Positions 50,440 to 58,438 of a stretch of 64,000 nt of DNA are shown here, piece after piece. A model generated the notes under the pieces. That model did no database searches, was not told the DNA's origin, and saw only the letters and a list, made by a program, of their open reading frames with translations. Positions within the stretch are counted from its first letter, which is position 1. Each line of letters begins with the position of its first letter. This DNA comes from Catenuloplanes atrovinosus (lineage in GTDB: Bacteria > Actinomycetota > Actinomycetes > Mycobacteriales > Micromonosporaceae): positions 7,134,501-7,198,500 of the forward strand of contig NZ_JAVDYB010000001.1 of NCBI RefSeq assembly GCF_031458235.1, read 5' to 3'. The position numbers and the translations under genes are program-made.

Positions 50440-50999
50440 GCGTGCTGCCGGACGTGCGGCCCCTCGGCGATCTCCTCAACCATCTTCTCGCAGAAGGCCG
50501 GGAGGTCGTCCGGGTTTCGGCTGGTCACCAGCCCGTTGTCGACGTAGACCTCCTCGTCGACCCAGGTGGCGCCCGCGTTCGCCAGGTCCGTGCGCAGGCT
50601 CGGCCACGACGTCAGCGTGCGCCCGTCCACCACGCCGGCCTCGACCAGCGTCCACGGCCCGTGACAGATCGCCGCGACCGGCTTGTGCGCGTCGAAGAAC
50701 GACCGCACGAACCGCACCGCGTCCGGGTCGGTGCGCAGGAAGTCCGGGTTCGCCACGCCACCCGGCAGCACCAGCGCGTCGTAGTCCTGCTCGCTGGCGT
50801 CGGCCACCACCTTGTCCACCGGGTACGTCTTCGACTTGTCCATGTGGTTGACCGCCTGGATCTCCCCGGACTTGATCGACACCAGCTCCGGCGTACCGCC
50901 CGCGTCGATCACCGCCTGCCGCGGCTGCGTGTACTCGACCTCCTCGACCCCGTCCGTCGCCAGGAACGCGACCCGCTTGCCCTCCAGCACCGCACTCAT
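50436..50999 (-). CDS. DJ-1/PfpI family protein (type 1 glutamine amidotransferase-like)
   Basis: 187 residues. The nucleophile Cys112 lies in AAICHGPWTL, with the conserved DYDALVLPGGVANPD loop and the Glu-containing FLATDGVEEVE start. The family includes deglycases/hydrolases and general-stress proteins; reaction not certain. ATG 50999 has GGGGAGG eight bases upstream. Convergent with the acyl-CoA ligase. Confidence 0.92.
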   Translation of the reverse strand: MSAVLEGKRVAFLATDGVEEVEYTQPRQAVIDAGGTPELVSIKSGEIQAVNHMDKSKTYPVDKVVADASEQDYDALVLPGGVANPDFLRTDPDAVRFVRSFFDAHKPVAAICHGPWTLVEAGVVDGRTLTSWPSLRTDLANAGATWVDEEVYVDNGLVTSRNPDDLPAFCEKMVEEIAEGPHVRQHA

Positions 51000-51145
51000 G
51001 ACCCGTACCTCCCCTTCCGTTCGGTGTCTCGACGCCTCCCGGGGTTCCCGCCCTCCCCCACCCGAAACCAACACCCCCTGTGACCCGCCCCGGCCCCGTC
51101 CGACGCGCCAGGGGGATCTCGCTGTCGGCGCCCTCCGCACGTGCC

Positions 51146-51151
51146 GTATAT
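51146..51151 (+). promoter_or_regulatory. -10 element of the tRNA-Thr promoter
   Basis: TATATT, 11 bases before the tRNA 5' end; CTGTCG at 51121 is a weak -35 (19-bp spacer). Confidence 0.45.
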
Positions 51152-51162
51152 TGTGTGGGCGT

Positions 51163-51235
51163 TGCCGCCTTAGCTCAGTCGGTAGAGCGTGGTACTCGTA
51201 ATACCAAGGTCGACGGTTCGATTCCGTCAGGCGGC
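51163..51235 (+). tRNA. tRNA-Thr (anticodon CGU)
   Basis: 73 nt. Acceptor GCCGCCT pairs with AGGCGGC, discriminator T; D-arm with AGCTCAGTCGGTAGAGC; anticodon stem TGGTA/TACCA and loop CTCGTAA with anticodon CGT (51196-51198), reading ACG; T-arm GACGGTTCGATTCCGTC. CCA is not encoded. Confidence 0.96.
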
Positions 51236-51249
51236 TCAGCAGAGCGAAG

Positions 51250-51280
51250 CCCCTGGTCACTCCGGTGACCAGGGGTTTTT
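51250..51280 (+). terminator. Rho-independent terminator after tRNA-Thr
   Basis: CCCCTGGTCAC (51250-51260), loop TCCG, exact complement (51265-51275), then TTTTT. Confidence 0.92.
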
Positions 51281-51329
51281 GCGCTTCAGGCCCCGCCACC
51301 GCCACCACCTCCGTGGCCACAGGGCCTCC

Positions 51330-52802
51330 TCACCTGAGGGGGTCACCCTCCTCCAACCCGGTTCCGTCCAGATTCGCGGCCTCCAACTGCGCCCCGCGCA
51401 GGTCCGCGCCCTTCAGGTTCGCGCCCGCCAAGTGCGCCCCGATGAGGTTCGCGTCCTTCAACAGCGCCCCGCGCAGGTCCGCGCCCGCCAGCCGCGCACC
51501 GAACAGGTTCGCGTCCGCCAACTGCGCCCCGCGCAGGTCCGCGTCCGCCAACTGCGCACCGATCAGGATGGCGTCCTCCAACAGCGCCCCGCGCAGGTCC
51601 GCGCCCTTCAACCGCGCCTCGGTCAGGCTGGCGCCCTCCAACAGCGCGCCGAACAGGTTCGCGCCCTCCAACTGCGCCTCGGTCAGGATGGCACCCTCCA
51701 ACTGCGCCTCGAACAGGTTCGCGCCGTTCAACTGCGCCTCGCTCAGGACGGCGCGCTTCAACTGCGCCCCGCTCAGGTCCGCGCCCGCCAACTGCGCCCC
51801 GTTCAGGATGGCGCCCTCCAACTGCGCCCCGCGCAGGTTCGCGCCCGCCAACTGCGCCTCGCGCAGCATGGCGGCCTTCAACTGCGCCCTACTCAGGTCC
51901 GCGCCCTTCAACTGCGCCTCGGTCAGGGTGGCGCTCTCCAGCAGCGCCCCGCTCAGGACGGCGCCCTCCAGCAGCGCCCCGCGCAAGATGGCGTCCTCCA
52001 ACTGCGCCCCGATCAGGTCCGCGCCCGCCAACTGCGTCTCGCTCAGGGCGGCGCGCTTCAACTGTGCCCTGCGCAGGTCCGCGCCCTTCAACTGCGCCTC
52101 GCTCAGGACGGCGCCCTCCAACTGCGTCCCGAACAGGGTCGCGCCCGCCAACTGCGCCCCGCGCAGGTTCGCTCGCTGGAGGTGGAGGTGGGCGAGGTTG
52201 ATGGAAGATTTCTCTCGGCCGAGGATGCGGGGCCGGCCCCCAAGCGTGGTTAGCGCGGCCTGCACATCGGGTTCCGGCTCGGCCGGCAGTGCCGCCATGG
52301 GGTAGATCGGCGAGTCGGGAGCGTTCTGGCGCCGGGGGGCTCGGTCGCGGATGAACGCGACGAGTACCTCGACAACATCATCGTGGTGTTCGGGTGAGTC
52401 GATCATGACCTGGCGTAGCGCGTGCAGACCGCCGATCCGGACGTACATCTCGCTGGAGCCGAGGCGTTCGAGTGCCTTGGTGTACCGGTCGGTGACCTGC
52501 CCCCGATAGGACAGCCGGTAGTTGCGCGCGGTGTAAAGCAGACCAACGGCAACGACAACCGCCCCGATACCGGAGACGACCAGCAGCCGGGCGTTGTGCC
52601 TCGCCGTCAGGACGGCATCGCCCGTCGCCGGCGCCGTTAGATCGGGCACGCCCAGCAGGCGGGGCGCCAGCCACACGATCAACGCGTAAGCACCGACGAC
52701 CGCGACCGCCGCGACCGCCACAGCCACCGACCTCAGCGCCCACCGAGCCCGCTTCGCCAACAGCCGCACCAGCAGCGACATCCGCTTCCGCATGAGCGTC
52801 AT
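51330..52802 (-). CDS. Membrane-anchored pentapeptide-repeat protein
   Basis: About 490 residues. Two N-terminal transmembrane helices (roughly residues 18-45 and 65-85) precede a cytoplasmic linker (residues 90-190, with RNYRLSYRGQVTDRYTKALERL), then about 56 tandem pentapeptides A(D/N/V)LXX from ~200 to ~485, predicted to form a right-handed quadrilateral beta-helix. At DNA level the repeat is a 30-bp unit covering two pentapeptides. The linker motif is common in actinobacterial proteins of this class. Role unknown; some family members mimic DNA and bind gyrase, but the membrane anchor argues against that here. The start is uncertain (TTG 52820, ATG 52802 or ATG 52781). Confidence 0.85.
   Translation of the reverse strand: MTLMRKRMSLLVRLLAKRARWALRSVAVAVAAVAVVGAYALIVWLAPRLLGVPDLTAPATGDAVLTARHNARLLVVSGIGAVVVAVGLLYTARNYRLSYRGQVTDRYTKALERLGSSEMYVRIGGLHALRQVMIDSPEHHDDVVEVLVAFIRDRAPRRQNAPDSPIYPMAALPAEPEPDVQAALTTLGGRPRILGREKSSINLAHLHLQRANLRGAQLAGATLFGTQLEGAVLSEAQLKGADLRRAQLKRAALSETQLAGADLIGAQLEDAILRGALLEGAVLSGALLESATLTEAQLKGADLSRAQLKAAMLREAQLAGANLRGAQLEGAILNGAQLAGADLSGAQLKRAVLSEAQLNGANLFEAQLEGAILTEAQLEGANLFGALLEGASLTEARLKGADLRGALLEDAILIGAQLADADLRGAQLADANLFGARLAGADLRGALLKDANLIGAHLAGANLKGADLRGAQLEAANLDGTGLEEGDPLR
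51361..52190 (-). repeat. 30-bp tandem repeat encoding pentapeptides
   Basis: About 27 copies of a 30-bp unit, on the plus strand roughly CGCGCCCxCCAACTGCGCC. Each unit encodes two pentapeptides on the minus strand. The strong internal identity keeps other frames open too. Confidence 0.85.
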
Positions 52803-53022
52803 TGTGGACGCCCGCGACAACCATCAGCTTCAATGCTTCACCCCGCGGGCTGAACATGACGGGCGTCGGGGTCGATGAAGACGTGACGGTGGGGCATGGG
52901 CGGCCCTAGAGTTTCACTATCTGTGCGTGTCGTGTCACTGAGGGCTGGCGTTTTGGTATATATGGCCTCGGGTACCGACTCTCCCGACGACGCGCAGGGC
53001 GATGTGGGAGCGGGTGACGATC

Positions 53023-53520
53023 GTGGAAAGCCGACTCAAGGTATCGGGGCACTCGGTCCACCTGATGTTGTTCATGCTGCCCATGGGACTGTTCGTCACC
53101 GGGCTCATCTTCGATGCCTTCCACGTGATGGGTGGCCCGTCGCTGCTGGCGATGGCGGGGTACTGGCAGGTGGTCGGCGGCCTGGTCGCGGCCGCCATCG
53201 CGGGGCTGGCCGGCGTCGTCGACCTGCTGTTCCTGCGGCAGGGGACGCGGGCGCGGCGGGTGGCGATCGCGCACGGGCTGATCAACGGTGGCGTGCTGGC
53301 GATGTTCGCGGTGATCTGGCTGGTCCGGGTGGGCGACCCGCTGCGGGCCGCGGGCTCCGGGCTGGTGGCGGTCGAGCTGTTGGTGCTGGTGCTCGGCGGC
53401 GTCGCGGCGTGGCTGGCGGGTGAGCTGGTGGAGGACGCGCCGGCGGACGGCGAGGTGCGGCCGGTGACGCTGCGCAGCCGCACGGTGCAGGCGATCGGCG
53501 CGCTCGTCAGCGCCCGCTGA
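53023..53520 (+). CDS. DUF2231 membrane protein
   Basis: 165 residues, four transmembrane helices, starting with the DUF2231 signature SRLKVSGHSVHLMLFMLPMG. GTG 53023 gives the usual N-terminus and has GGTGA five bases before; ATG 53002 and GTG 53014 are alternatives. Family proteins are small redox-related or heme-associated membrane proteins of unknown role. Upstream AT-rich TATATAT (about 52960) may be its -10. Followed by the metallophosphoesterase. Confidence 0.82.
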   Translation: MESRLKVSGHSVHLMLFMLPMGLFVTGLIFDAFHVMGGPSLLAMAGYWQVVGGLVAAAIAGLAGVVDLLFLRQGTRARRVAIAHGLINGGVLAMFAVIWLVRVGDPLRAAGSGLVAVELLVLVLGGVAAWLAGELVEDAPADGEVRPVTLRSRTVQAIGALVSAR

Positions 53521-53535
53521 GTCGACGACCACCGA

Positions 53536-53541
53536 TAGATT
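53536..53541 (+). promoter_or_regulatory. -10 element of a leaderless promoter (metallophosphoesterase)
   Basis: TAGATT six bases before the GTG at 53548. Confidence 0.5.
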
Positions 53542-53547
53542 GTCCCG

Positions 53548-55269
53548 GTGACCGTCGATCCCACCGAGGTGCCGGCGGAGGCGCAGCCCCGCGTCCGGCC
53601 CCGTCCCGCGTCCCTCGATCCGCGCGAGCTCGGCTTCACCCCGCAGGCGCCGGTGCCGTGGCTCGCGCCGCTGCTGCTGATCAACGCGGGCCTGCGTACC
53701 CTCCTGGCCCATCTGTTCGGGGCCTATCTGGACAAGCGCGAGTTGCAGATCGCGCTCGGCCCGCCCCCGGAGCACGACCACAGCGACGTGGACGAGTTGT
53801 GGATCGACTACGTGGCCGACCTGGGCGACGGGTTCGACGCCACCTACTCGATCGCCTACCTGCTGGCGCAGCCGGAGCTGCGGCCGGACGGCGTGGACCG
53901 GCCGTTGCCGCGCGGGCGGCTGCTGGTGATGGGCGGCGATCAGGTCTACCCGACGGCCAGCGGCGAGGCGTACGAGAACCGGTCCAAGGGCCCGTACGAG
54001 GCCGCGCTGCCCGTGGCGCCGGGTGAGGGCGCGCAGCCGACGCTGTTCGCGGTGCCGGGCAACCACGACTGGTACGACGGGCTGACCGCGTTCCTGCGGT
54101 TGTTCGCGCGGCGGCGGGACGCGGAGTTCGGTGGCTGGCGGACCGAGCAGCGGCGCTCCTACTTCGGGATCAAGCTGCCGCACGGCTGGTGGCTGCTGGG
54201 CCTGGACGAGCAGGCCGGGTCCTACATCGACGATCCGCAGTTGGAGTACTTCCAGGAGCTCGCGGCGCGGATTCGCCCGGAGGACCGGATCATCCTGGCG
54301 GTGCCGGCGCCGACCTGGGTCAAGGCCGCGGACCGGCCGGGCGCGTACGACTCCGTCGACTACTTCGTGCGCAAGGTGCTGGCCCCGACCGGCGCGCAGG
54401 TGCGCCTGATGGTCAGCGGCGACCTGCACCACTACGCGCGCTACTCCGGCGCGGACCGCGAGCTGATCACCTGCGGGGGCGGTGGCGCGTACCTGGTCGC
54501 CACGCACTCGCTGCCGGAGACGATCACCGTGCCGCCGCGGGAGACGCTGGTCCGCAGCGCCAGCCCGCACCGCGACTACGCGATCAAGGGCCGGTTCCCG
54601 ACCGTGCGGGAGTCCCGCGGGTACATCCCGGGGATCTTCTGGCGGCTGCCGCGCAACAACCCCGGATTCGCCACGTTCATCGGCATCCTGCACACGATGC
54701 TGATGCTCACGATGAGCGGCGCGGTGCGCGGCGAGGAGTCGTCGCCGCAGCTCATGACGCTCCCGCTCGGCCTGATGCTCTTCTTCATCCTGGGCGCCAC
54801 GATCGCGTTCGCCAAACCCCCGAGGATCGGCCAGCGGGGGTACGCCAAACACTGGCTGATCGGCATCGCCCACGGCCTGGCGCACCTGGCGCTGGGCGCG
54901 CTCGGCACCTGGCTGTGGCTGAGCAGCCCGGTGTCCACGTGGGAGTGGCAGGTGGTGACGGCCGCGGTCGTCTACGGCCCGATCGCCGGACTGGCCGGCA
55001 CCGAGCTGCTCGCGCTCTACCTGGTGATCGCCAACTTCTTCACCGTGAACGTCAACGAGCTCTTCGCCGGCCAGGGCATCGACGACTCCAAGTCGTTCCT
55101 GCGCATGCGCATCGCCCCGGACGGCACGCTCACGGTCTACCCGATCGCGCTGCGCAAGGTGGGCCGCCGCTGGCGCGCGGCCCCCGACGCGCCCGAGGAC
55201 TCCCCGTGGATCGTGCCGGCCACGCCGCTGCGCCCGCACCTGGCGGAGGAGCGGCCGATCACGATCTGA
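53548..55269 (+). CDS. Metallophosphoesterase with C-terminal membrane domain
   Basis: 573 residues. Calcineurin-like phosphatase core: VMGGDQVYP, GNHDWYDG and SGDLHHYARYSG supply metal ligands; residues ~60-370 form the catalytic domain. The C-terminal ~200 residues hold about four membrane helices followed by a short cytoplasmic tail. An early hydrophobic stretch near residue 40-55 may be another anchor. Substrate unknown. GTG start with TAGATT six bases upstream (leaderless). Convergent with ricT. Confidence 0.88.
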   Translation: MTVDPTEVPAEAQPRVRPRPASLDPRELGFTPQAPVPWLAPLLLINAGLRTLLAHLFGAYLDKRELQIALGPPPEHDHSDVDELWIDYVADLGDGFDATYSIAYLLAQPELRPDGVDRPLPRGRLLVMGGDQVYPTASGEAYENRSKGPYEAALPVAPGEGAQPTLFAVPGNHDWYDGLTAFLRLFARRRDAEFGGWRTEQRRSYFGIKLPHGWWLLGLDEQAGSYIDDPQLEYFQELAARIRPEDRIILAVPAPTWVKAADRPGAYDSVDYFVRKVLAPTGAQVRLMVSGDLHHYARYSGADRELITCGGGGAYLVATHSLPETITVPPRETLVRSASPHRDYAIKGRFPTVRESRGYIPGIFWRLPRNNPGFATFIGILHTMLMLTMSGAVRGEESSPQLMTLPLGLMLFFILGATIAFAKPPRIGQRGYAKHWLIGIAHGLAHLALGALGTWLWLSSPVSTWEWQVVTAAVVYGPIAGLAGTELLALYLVIANFFTVNVNELFAGQGIDDSKSFLRMRIAPDGTLTVYPIALRKVGRRWRAAPDAPEDSPWIVPATPLRPHLAEERPITI

Positions 55270-55275
55270 GCGCGG

Positions 55276-56115
55276 TCAGGCCTGCGGGTAGGCGGCGTCG
55301 TGGGCCTGGCGCGGGCCGCAGACCGAGGCGCGAGAGCAGGAGCAGCGGGAGCCGTCCGCATCGAGGCGCACGATCACCTCGTCGCGCGGGACGCTGTGCC
55401 CGACGACCTTGCCGTCGCCGTGGTCCGTGGTGACGCGGGAACCGACGGCCGGCGCGGTGGCCTGGAACTTCTGGTACAGCGGGTGCTCGTACTTGAGGCA
55501 GCACATCAGGCGGCCGCAGGCGCCGGAGATGCGCAGCGGGTTGAGCGGCAGCTCCTGGTCCTTGGCCATCCGGATGGTGACCGGCTCGAAGTCGGTGAGG
55601 AAGGTGGCGCAGCACAGGTCGCGGCCGCAGGAGCCGATGCCGCCCTGGACGCGGGCCGAGTCGCGGGCGGAGAGCTGGCGCAGCTCGACGCGGCAGTGCA
55701 GCGTGGCGCCGAGGTCGCGGACCAGGGAGCGGAAGTCGACGCGGTGCGGCGCGGTGAAGTAGATCGTGGTGCGGGCGCCGCCGTTGCCGCCGGTGGACTC
55801 CAGCACGTGATCGATCGCCACCACCTTCATCGGCAGGCCGTGCTCGCGGATCAGCCGCTTCGCGGCGACCTTGGCCTCGGCCTTGCGGCGGCGCTGGGCT
55901 TCGTCGCGCTTGAGGTCCTTCTCCGTGGCCATGCCGGCCAGCTTGGGGAAGCCGTCGGTGTCCTCGGTCACCCACTGGGCCGCCCACACGCACTCGGCCA
56001 CCTCCGGACCGTCGTCCGTGGGCACCAGCACCTTGTCACCCACGGCGGGGCGCAAATCGCCCGGATCGAGGTAATACAGGCGCCCATAACGGTTGAAACT
56101 CACCGCACACAGCAT
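55276..56115 (-). CDS. ricT: PSP1/RicT family protein
   Basis: 279 residues. PSP1 C-terminal domain with the conserved Cys clusters CGRDLCCATFL and CGRLMCCLKYEH, which in Bacillus YaaT/RicT bind an Fe-S cluster and form the Y-complex controlling RNase Y-dependent mRNA processing. The N-terminal MLCAVSFNRYGRLYYLD block is typical. ATG 56115 has AAGGG six bases upstream; ATG 56121 overlaps that SD. Its actinobacterial neighbourhood near holB and tmk is conserved, but here DUF1801 and a YbaB/WXG cassette intervene. The last ~25 residues are Cys/Ser-rich. Confidence 0.93.
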   Translation of the reverse strand: MLCAVSFNRYGRLYYLDPGDLRPAVGDKVLVPTDDGPEVAECVWAAQWVTEDTDGFPKLAGMATEKDLKRDEAQRRRKAEAKVAAKRLIREHGLPMKVVAIDHVLESTGGNGGARTTIYFTAPHRVDFRSLVRDLGATLHCRVELRQLSARDSARVQGGIGSCGRDLCCATFLTDFEPVTIRMAKDQELPLNPLRISGACGRLMCCLKYEHPLYQKFQATAPAVGSRVTTDHGDGKVVGHSVPRDEVIVRLDADGSRCSCSRASVCGPRQAHDAAYPQA

Positions 56116-56504
56116 CCCCATCCCTTCACAGTACGTCGTGGGACGGCCATCGGGGAGTGCCCGGGAGCACGGTGGTTTGTCCGCGATACGTGGTTCGGCA
56201 CGACCGGCCGGAAGGCGCTGACCGTCCGGACAGGACATCGACACCGGCCGTGTCCGAAGCGGCGGCGGGCAGTTGGGCAGGTGTCCACAGGCCCTGCGGG
56301 GGGTGCAGGGAACGGCGGCGGCGTCGCGGCCGGAGCGGCTCTTGGCACCAGCCCTCCCGCCCGCGACTCCGCCGCCTTCCGCGGGCCGGGCGCCCCCCAC
56401 GGTTCTGCGGAACCACCCACGGACGCCGCAGGGAGGAGCGCCAGCGACGACCGGTGCCCGCGGGAGCATGCGCAAGGCGGCCCCGCCGGAAGCGGGAAGA
56501 TGAA
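56116..56504. other. Gene-free stretch with repeat copy B
   Basis: 389 bp between ricT and the DUF1801 gene. Contains dispersed repeat copy B near its end. The rest is GC-rich with no supported gene, RNA or terminator. Confidence 0.5.
56413..56500 (+). repeat. Dispersed repeat, copy B
   Basis: Shares 39 identical bases (56429-56467) with copy A, then the CGCGGGAGCATGCG and GCCGGAAGCGGGAA blocks. Sits between ricT and DUF1801. Confidence 0.8.
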
Positions 56505-56933
56505 TCAGGTCCCCGAGGTCAGGGTCTTGCCGTTGACGGCGGTGAAGGCGCCGGAGATCAGCTCGCGCAGGGCCTCGCTGTCCACGTCCGAGAGTCGCTT
56601 GACGTAGAGGCAGGACTTGCCGAGCGTGTGCGGGCCGAGGCGCTTCATGATCTCGTCGTAGCCGTCGAACCCGGGCGACAGGTAGAACGTGAGCGCGGCG
56701 CGGCGCGGGGAGAAGCCGACGGCCGGCCAGTCGCCGCTGCGGCCGGACGCGTACTCGTAGCGGTACGCGCCGAAGCCGACGATGCTGGTGCCCCACATGA
56801 CCGGCTCGGCGCCGGTGACGTCGGCCATCAGCGCGCACGCGGTCTCCGCGTCCTCGCGGCGGCGGGCGTCGGTGACGGAGGCGAGGAAGCCGGGCACGCT
56901 CGCCGTGTTCCGCTGGGTCTTCGGCTCAGCCAT
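56505..56933 (-). CDS. DUF1801 domain protein
   Basis: 142 residues, soluble. The DUF1801 pattern is visible: MWGTSIVGFGAYRYEYASGRSGDWPAVGFSPRRAA in pieces (WGTSIVGFGAYRYEY, DWPAVGFSPR), YLSPGFDGYDEIMKRLG and a C-terminal GKSCLYVKRLSDVD. Family of unknown function, probably a YdhG-like small-molecule-binding fold. Starts at ATG 56933 with GGGCGG nearby; the frame continues upstream but the conserved part does not. Confidence 0.85.
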   Translation of the reverse strand: MAEPKTQRNTASVPGFLASVTDARRREDAETACALMADVTGAEPVMWGTSIVGFGAYRYEYASGRSGDWPAVGFSPRRAALTFYLSPGFDGYDEIMKRLGPHTLGKSCLYVKRLSDVDSEALRELISGAFTAVNGKTLTSGT

Positions 56934-56987
56934 GCCGCCCACGGTAGGCCGCTGACCGGCGGGTTGTCGCACAGACTCGCACAACGA

Positions 56988-57656
56988 TCAGTAACGGGTA
57001 CGCAGCACACCACTGTCCGGCGGCGGCAGCGGCTCGTCGGCCGGCTCCCGGTAGCCGATGCCGGCCAGTCGGTCCGTCCACTCCGCGTGCAGCGCCTCGC
57101 CGTCCTCGACGATCTCCGCGACCACGGCCAGCACCCGGGCCGCTATCTCCGCGGCCGCGGACGCCACCACCAGTTCGTCGTCCGCGACCGCGCCGGCCAG
57201 CGTGACCGCCTCCGCGGAGGCCAGCGACGCGGCCAGCACGGACGCGAGCGCGGTCCGGGAGGAGGCGATCCAGGCGTCCAGCGCGGCCGTGTAGTCGGCC
57301 GTGGCCCGGAGGTGGCCGGCCAGGCTCGCGCCGCCACCGGCCAGGTGGTCGGCGAGGCCGGCCCGGTACCGCTCGAACGCCTGCGCGCCCGCGCCCTCCC
57401 AGTCCTGCGGCGTGCCGATGGCGTCGCGCGCCTCCACGTACTCCCGGCCGACCTGGCGCAGCGACGCGCCGGCGGCGGCCAGCGGCGCGGGCCGCAGCGC
57501 GATGATCGCCTCGACGGACGGGAGCGTGAGCGCGCCGAGCCGGCGCAGCAGGGGCCAGAGGCGGTGCTCGGTGGGGGCGCCGTGGGCGTGCAGCGCGTCG
57601 TCGACCCGGCGCAGCAGGTCGGCGGCGGGCTCGGCGAGCGCGTCCAGCTGGTCCAT
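56988..57656 (-). CDS. WXG-type helical protein (ESX/T7SS-associated candidate)
   Basis: 222 residues, Ala/Leu-rich and almost entirely helical, with a W-E-G motif (QDWEGAGAQAF, about residue 90) flanked by long helices, a WXG100-like turn in a longer protein. No signal peptide, catalytic motif or obvious toxin domain. Third gene of a minus-strand cassette (YbaB-like, WXG100-like, this one); starts 18 bp after the WXG100 gene's stop. Could be a larger secreted partner or a chaperone-like component. Confidence 0.7.
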   Translation of the reverse strand: MDQLDALAEPAADLLRRVDDALHAHGAPTEHRLWPLLRRLGALTLPSVEAIIALRPAPLAAAGASLRQVGREYVEARDAIGTPQDWEGAGAQAFERYRAGLADHLAGGGASLAGHLRATADYTAALDAWIASSRTALASVLAASLASAEAVTLAGAVADDELVVASAAAEIAARVLAVVAEIVEDGEALHAEWTDRLAGIGYREPADEPLPPPDSGVLRTRY

Positions 57657-57674
57657 CTCAGGAAAGGCCTCGGG

Positions 57675-57974
57675 TCATCGGTCGCGGAATCGGCCGGCGG
57701 TGGCACGATCGGTCTCGGCGTACGCGGACGCCGCGATGCGCAACGACTCGGCCGCACCGGCGAGGCGGGCGGCGGTGGACGCGGCCTCGCGGGCGTGCCC
57801 CTCCACGACGCGGGTCCACTGGCTGCGCAGTGAGCGGTGCAGCTCGCCGAGGCGGCCCGGCGCGTCCGCGCCGATCCAGGTGGCGGTCTCCAGGTCGACG
57901 AGCTTGCGGTACGCCGAGTCCAGGGTCGAGGCCGCGCCGTCGAGTCGGTCGGCGGCCTCGCGCATGCTCTCCAT
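57675..57974 (-). CDS. WXG100-like protein
   Basis: 99 residues, a helical hairpin with WIG at the turn (ATWIGADAPGRLGELH, near residue 33) and long amphipathic helices before and after, the hallmark of EsxA/EsxB-type type VII secretion substrates. Cysteine-free, no signal peptide. ATG follows GGGAG at 6 nt. Lies between the YbaB-like gene and the longer WXG protein. No FtsK/EccC or membrane machinery is nearby, so secretion would rely on a system elsewhere. Confidence 0.75.
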   Translation of the reverse strand: MESMREAADRLDGAASTLDSAYRKLVDLETATWIGADAPGRLGELHRSLRSQWTRVVEGHAREAASTAARLAGAAESLRIAASAYAETDRATAGRFRDR

Positions 57975-57994
57975 CCGTGGCTCCCTGAAGTGAG

Positions 57995-58318
57995 TCAGTC
58001 CGCGAGGGACGGGTAGTCCGCGAAGACCTCGGCGCGGAGCTTCTCCCGGGCCCAGCGCGCGGCCTCGGTCGCGGCGGTGACCGCCGCGGTGACGGCCTCG
58101 GACAGCTCCCGGCCGGTGCGGCCGTGCAGCGTGCCGAGGATGCGCACGTCCGTGATGGCGCCGGCCGCGGTGACGTCGACCTCCACCGAACCGTCCGAGG
58201 AGCGGACGGTCACCGCGACGGCCGCCGCGGCCCGGTCGAACTCGGCCTGCGCGGCCTGGATTCGGCGATAGCGCGCGATGGCCTCATCGACCCACGCCTC
58301 GTCGATTTCCCGGGGCAT
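57995..58318 (-). CDS. YbaB/EbfC family nucleoid-associated-like protein
   Basis: 107 residues. A helix-strand-helix layout with IARYRRIQAAQAEFDRAA, a central beta region VRSSDGSVEVDVTAAGAITDVRI and a C-terminal helix, typical of YbaB-like proteins found beside WXG/ESX genes in Micromonosporaceae-type actinomycetes. ATG has GGGAG six bases upstream. First gene of the three-gene cassette, behind a promoter and a short inverted repeat. Confidence 0.78.
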   Translation of the reverse strand: MPREIDEAWVDEAIARYRRIQAAQAEFDRAAAAVAVTVRSSDGSVEVDVTAAGAITDVRILGTLHGRTGRELSEAVTAAVTAATEAARWAREKLRAEVFADYPSLAD

Positions 58319-58338
58319 TCACGGCTCCCTCACCGAAT

Positions 58339-58391
58339 GTGTGCCCTCCGTTACGGCTGAGCACACTACCGCCGAACGGCTGTCGATGTAA
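58339..58391 (-). promoter_or_regulatory. Promoter and IR for the YbaB/WXG cassette
   Basis: On the minus strand TTACAT (58386-58391), 17 bp, then TAGTGT (58363-58368): a good -35/-10 pair. GTGTGC (58339-58344) and GCACAC (58361-58366) form an inverted repeat over the -10 and start region, a possible operator. Confidence 0.5.
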
Positions 58392-58438
58392 TCCCCAGCC
58401 GGGCAGAGCTATCGGAGATTGAAATCCCGCTGGTGGAA

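Noticed and set aside
51361-52190. Tandem 30-bp repeats as a CRISPR array
   Set aside because: Units are contiguous with no unique spacers and encode a beta-helix protein; no cas genes are present.
51189-52305. Two long plus-strand open frames (about 350 residues each) opposite the pentapeptide gene
   Set aside because: They arise because the 30-bp repeat unit has no stop in these frames; translations are low-complexity (repeated Cys-Ala-Pro or Gln-Val-Arg units) and one begins inside the tRNA. The minus-strand pentapeptide pattern is a known fold.
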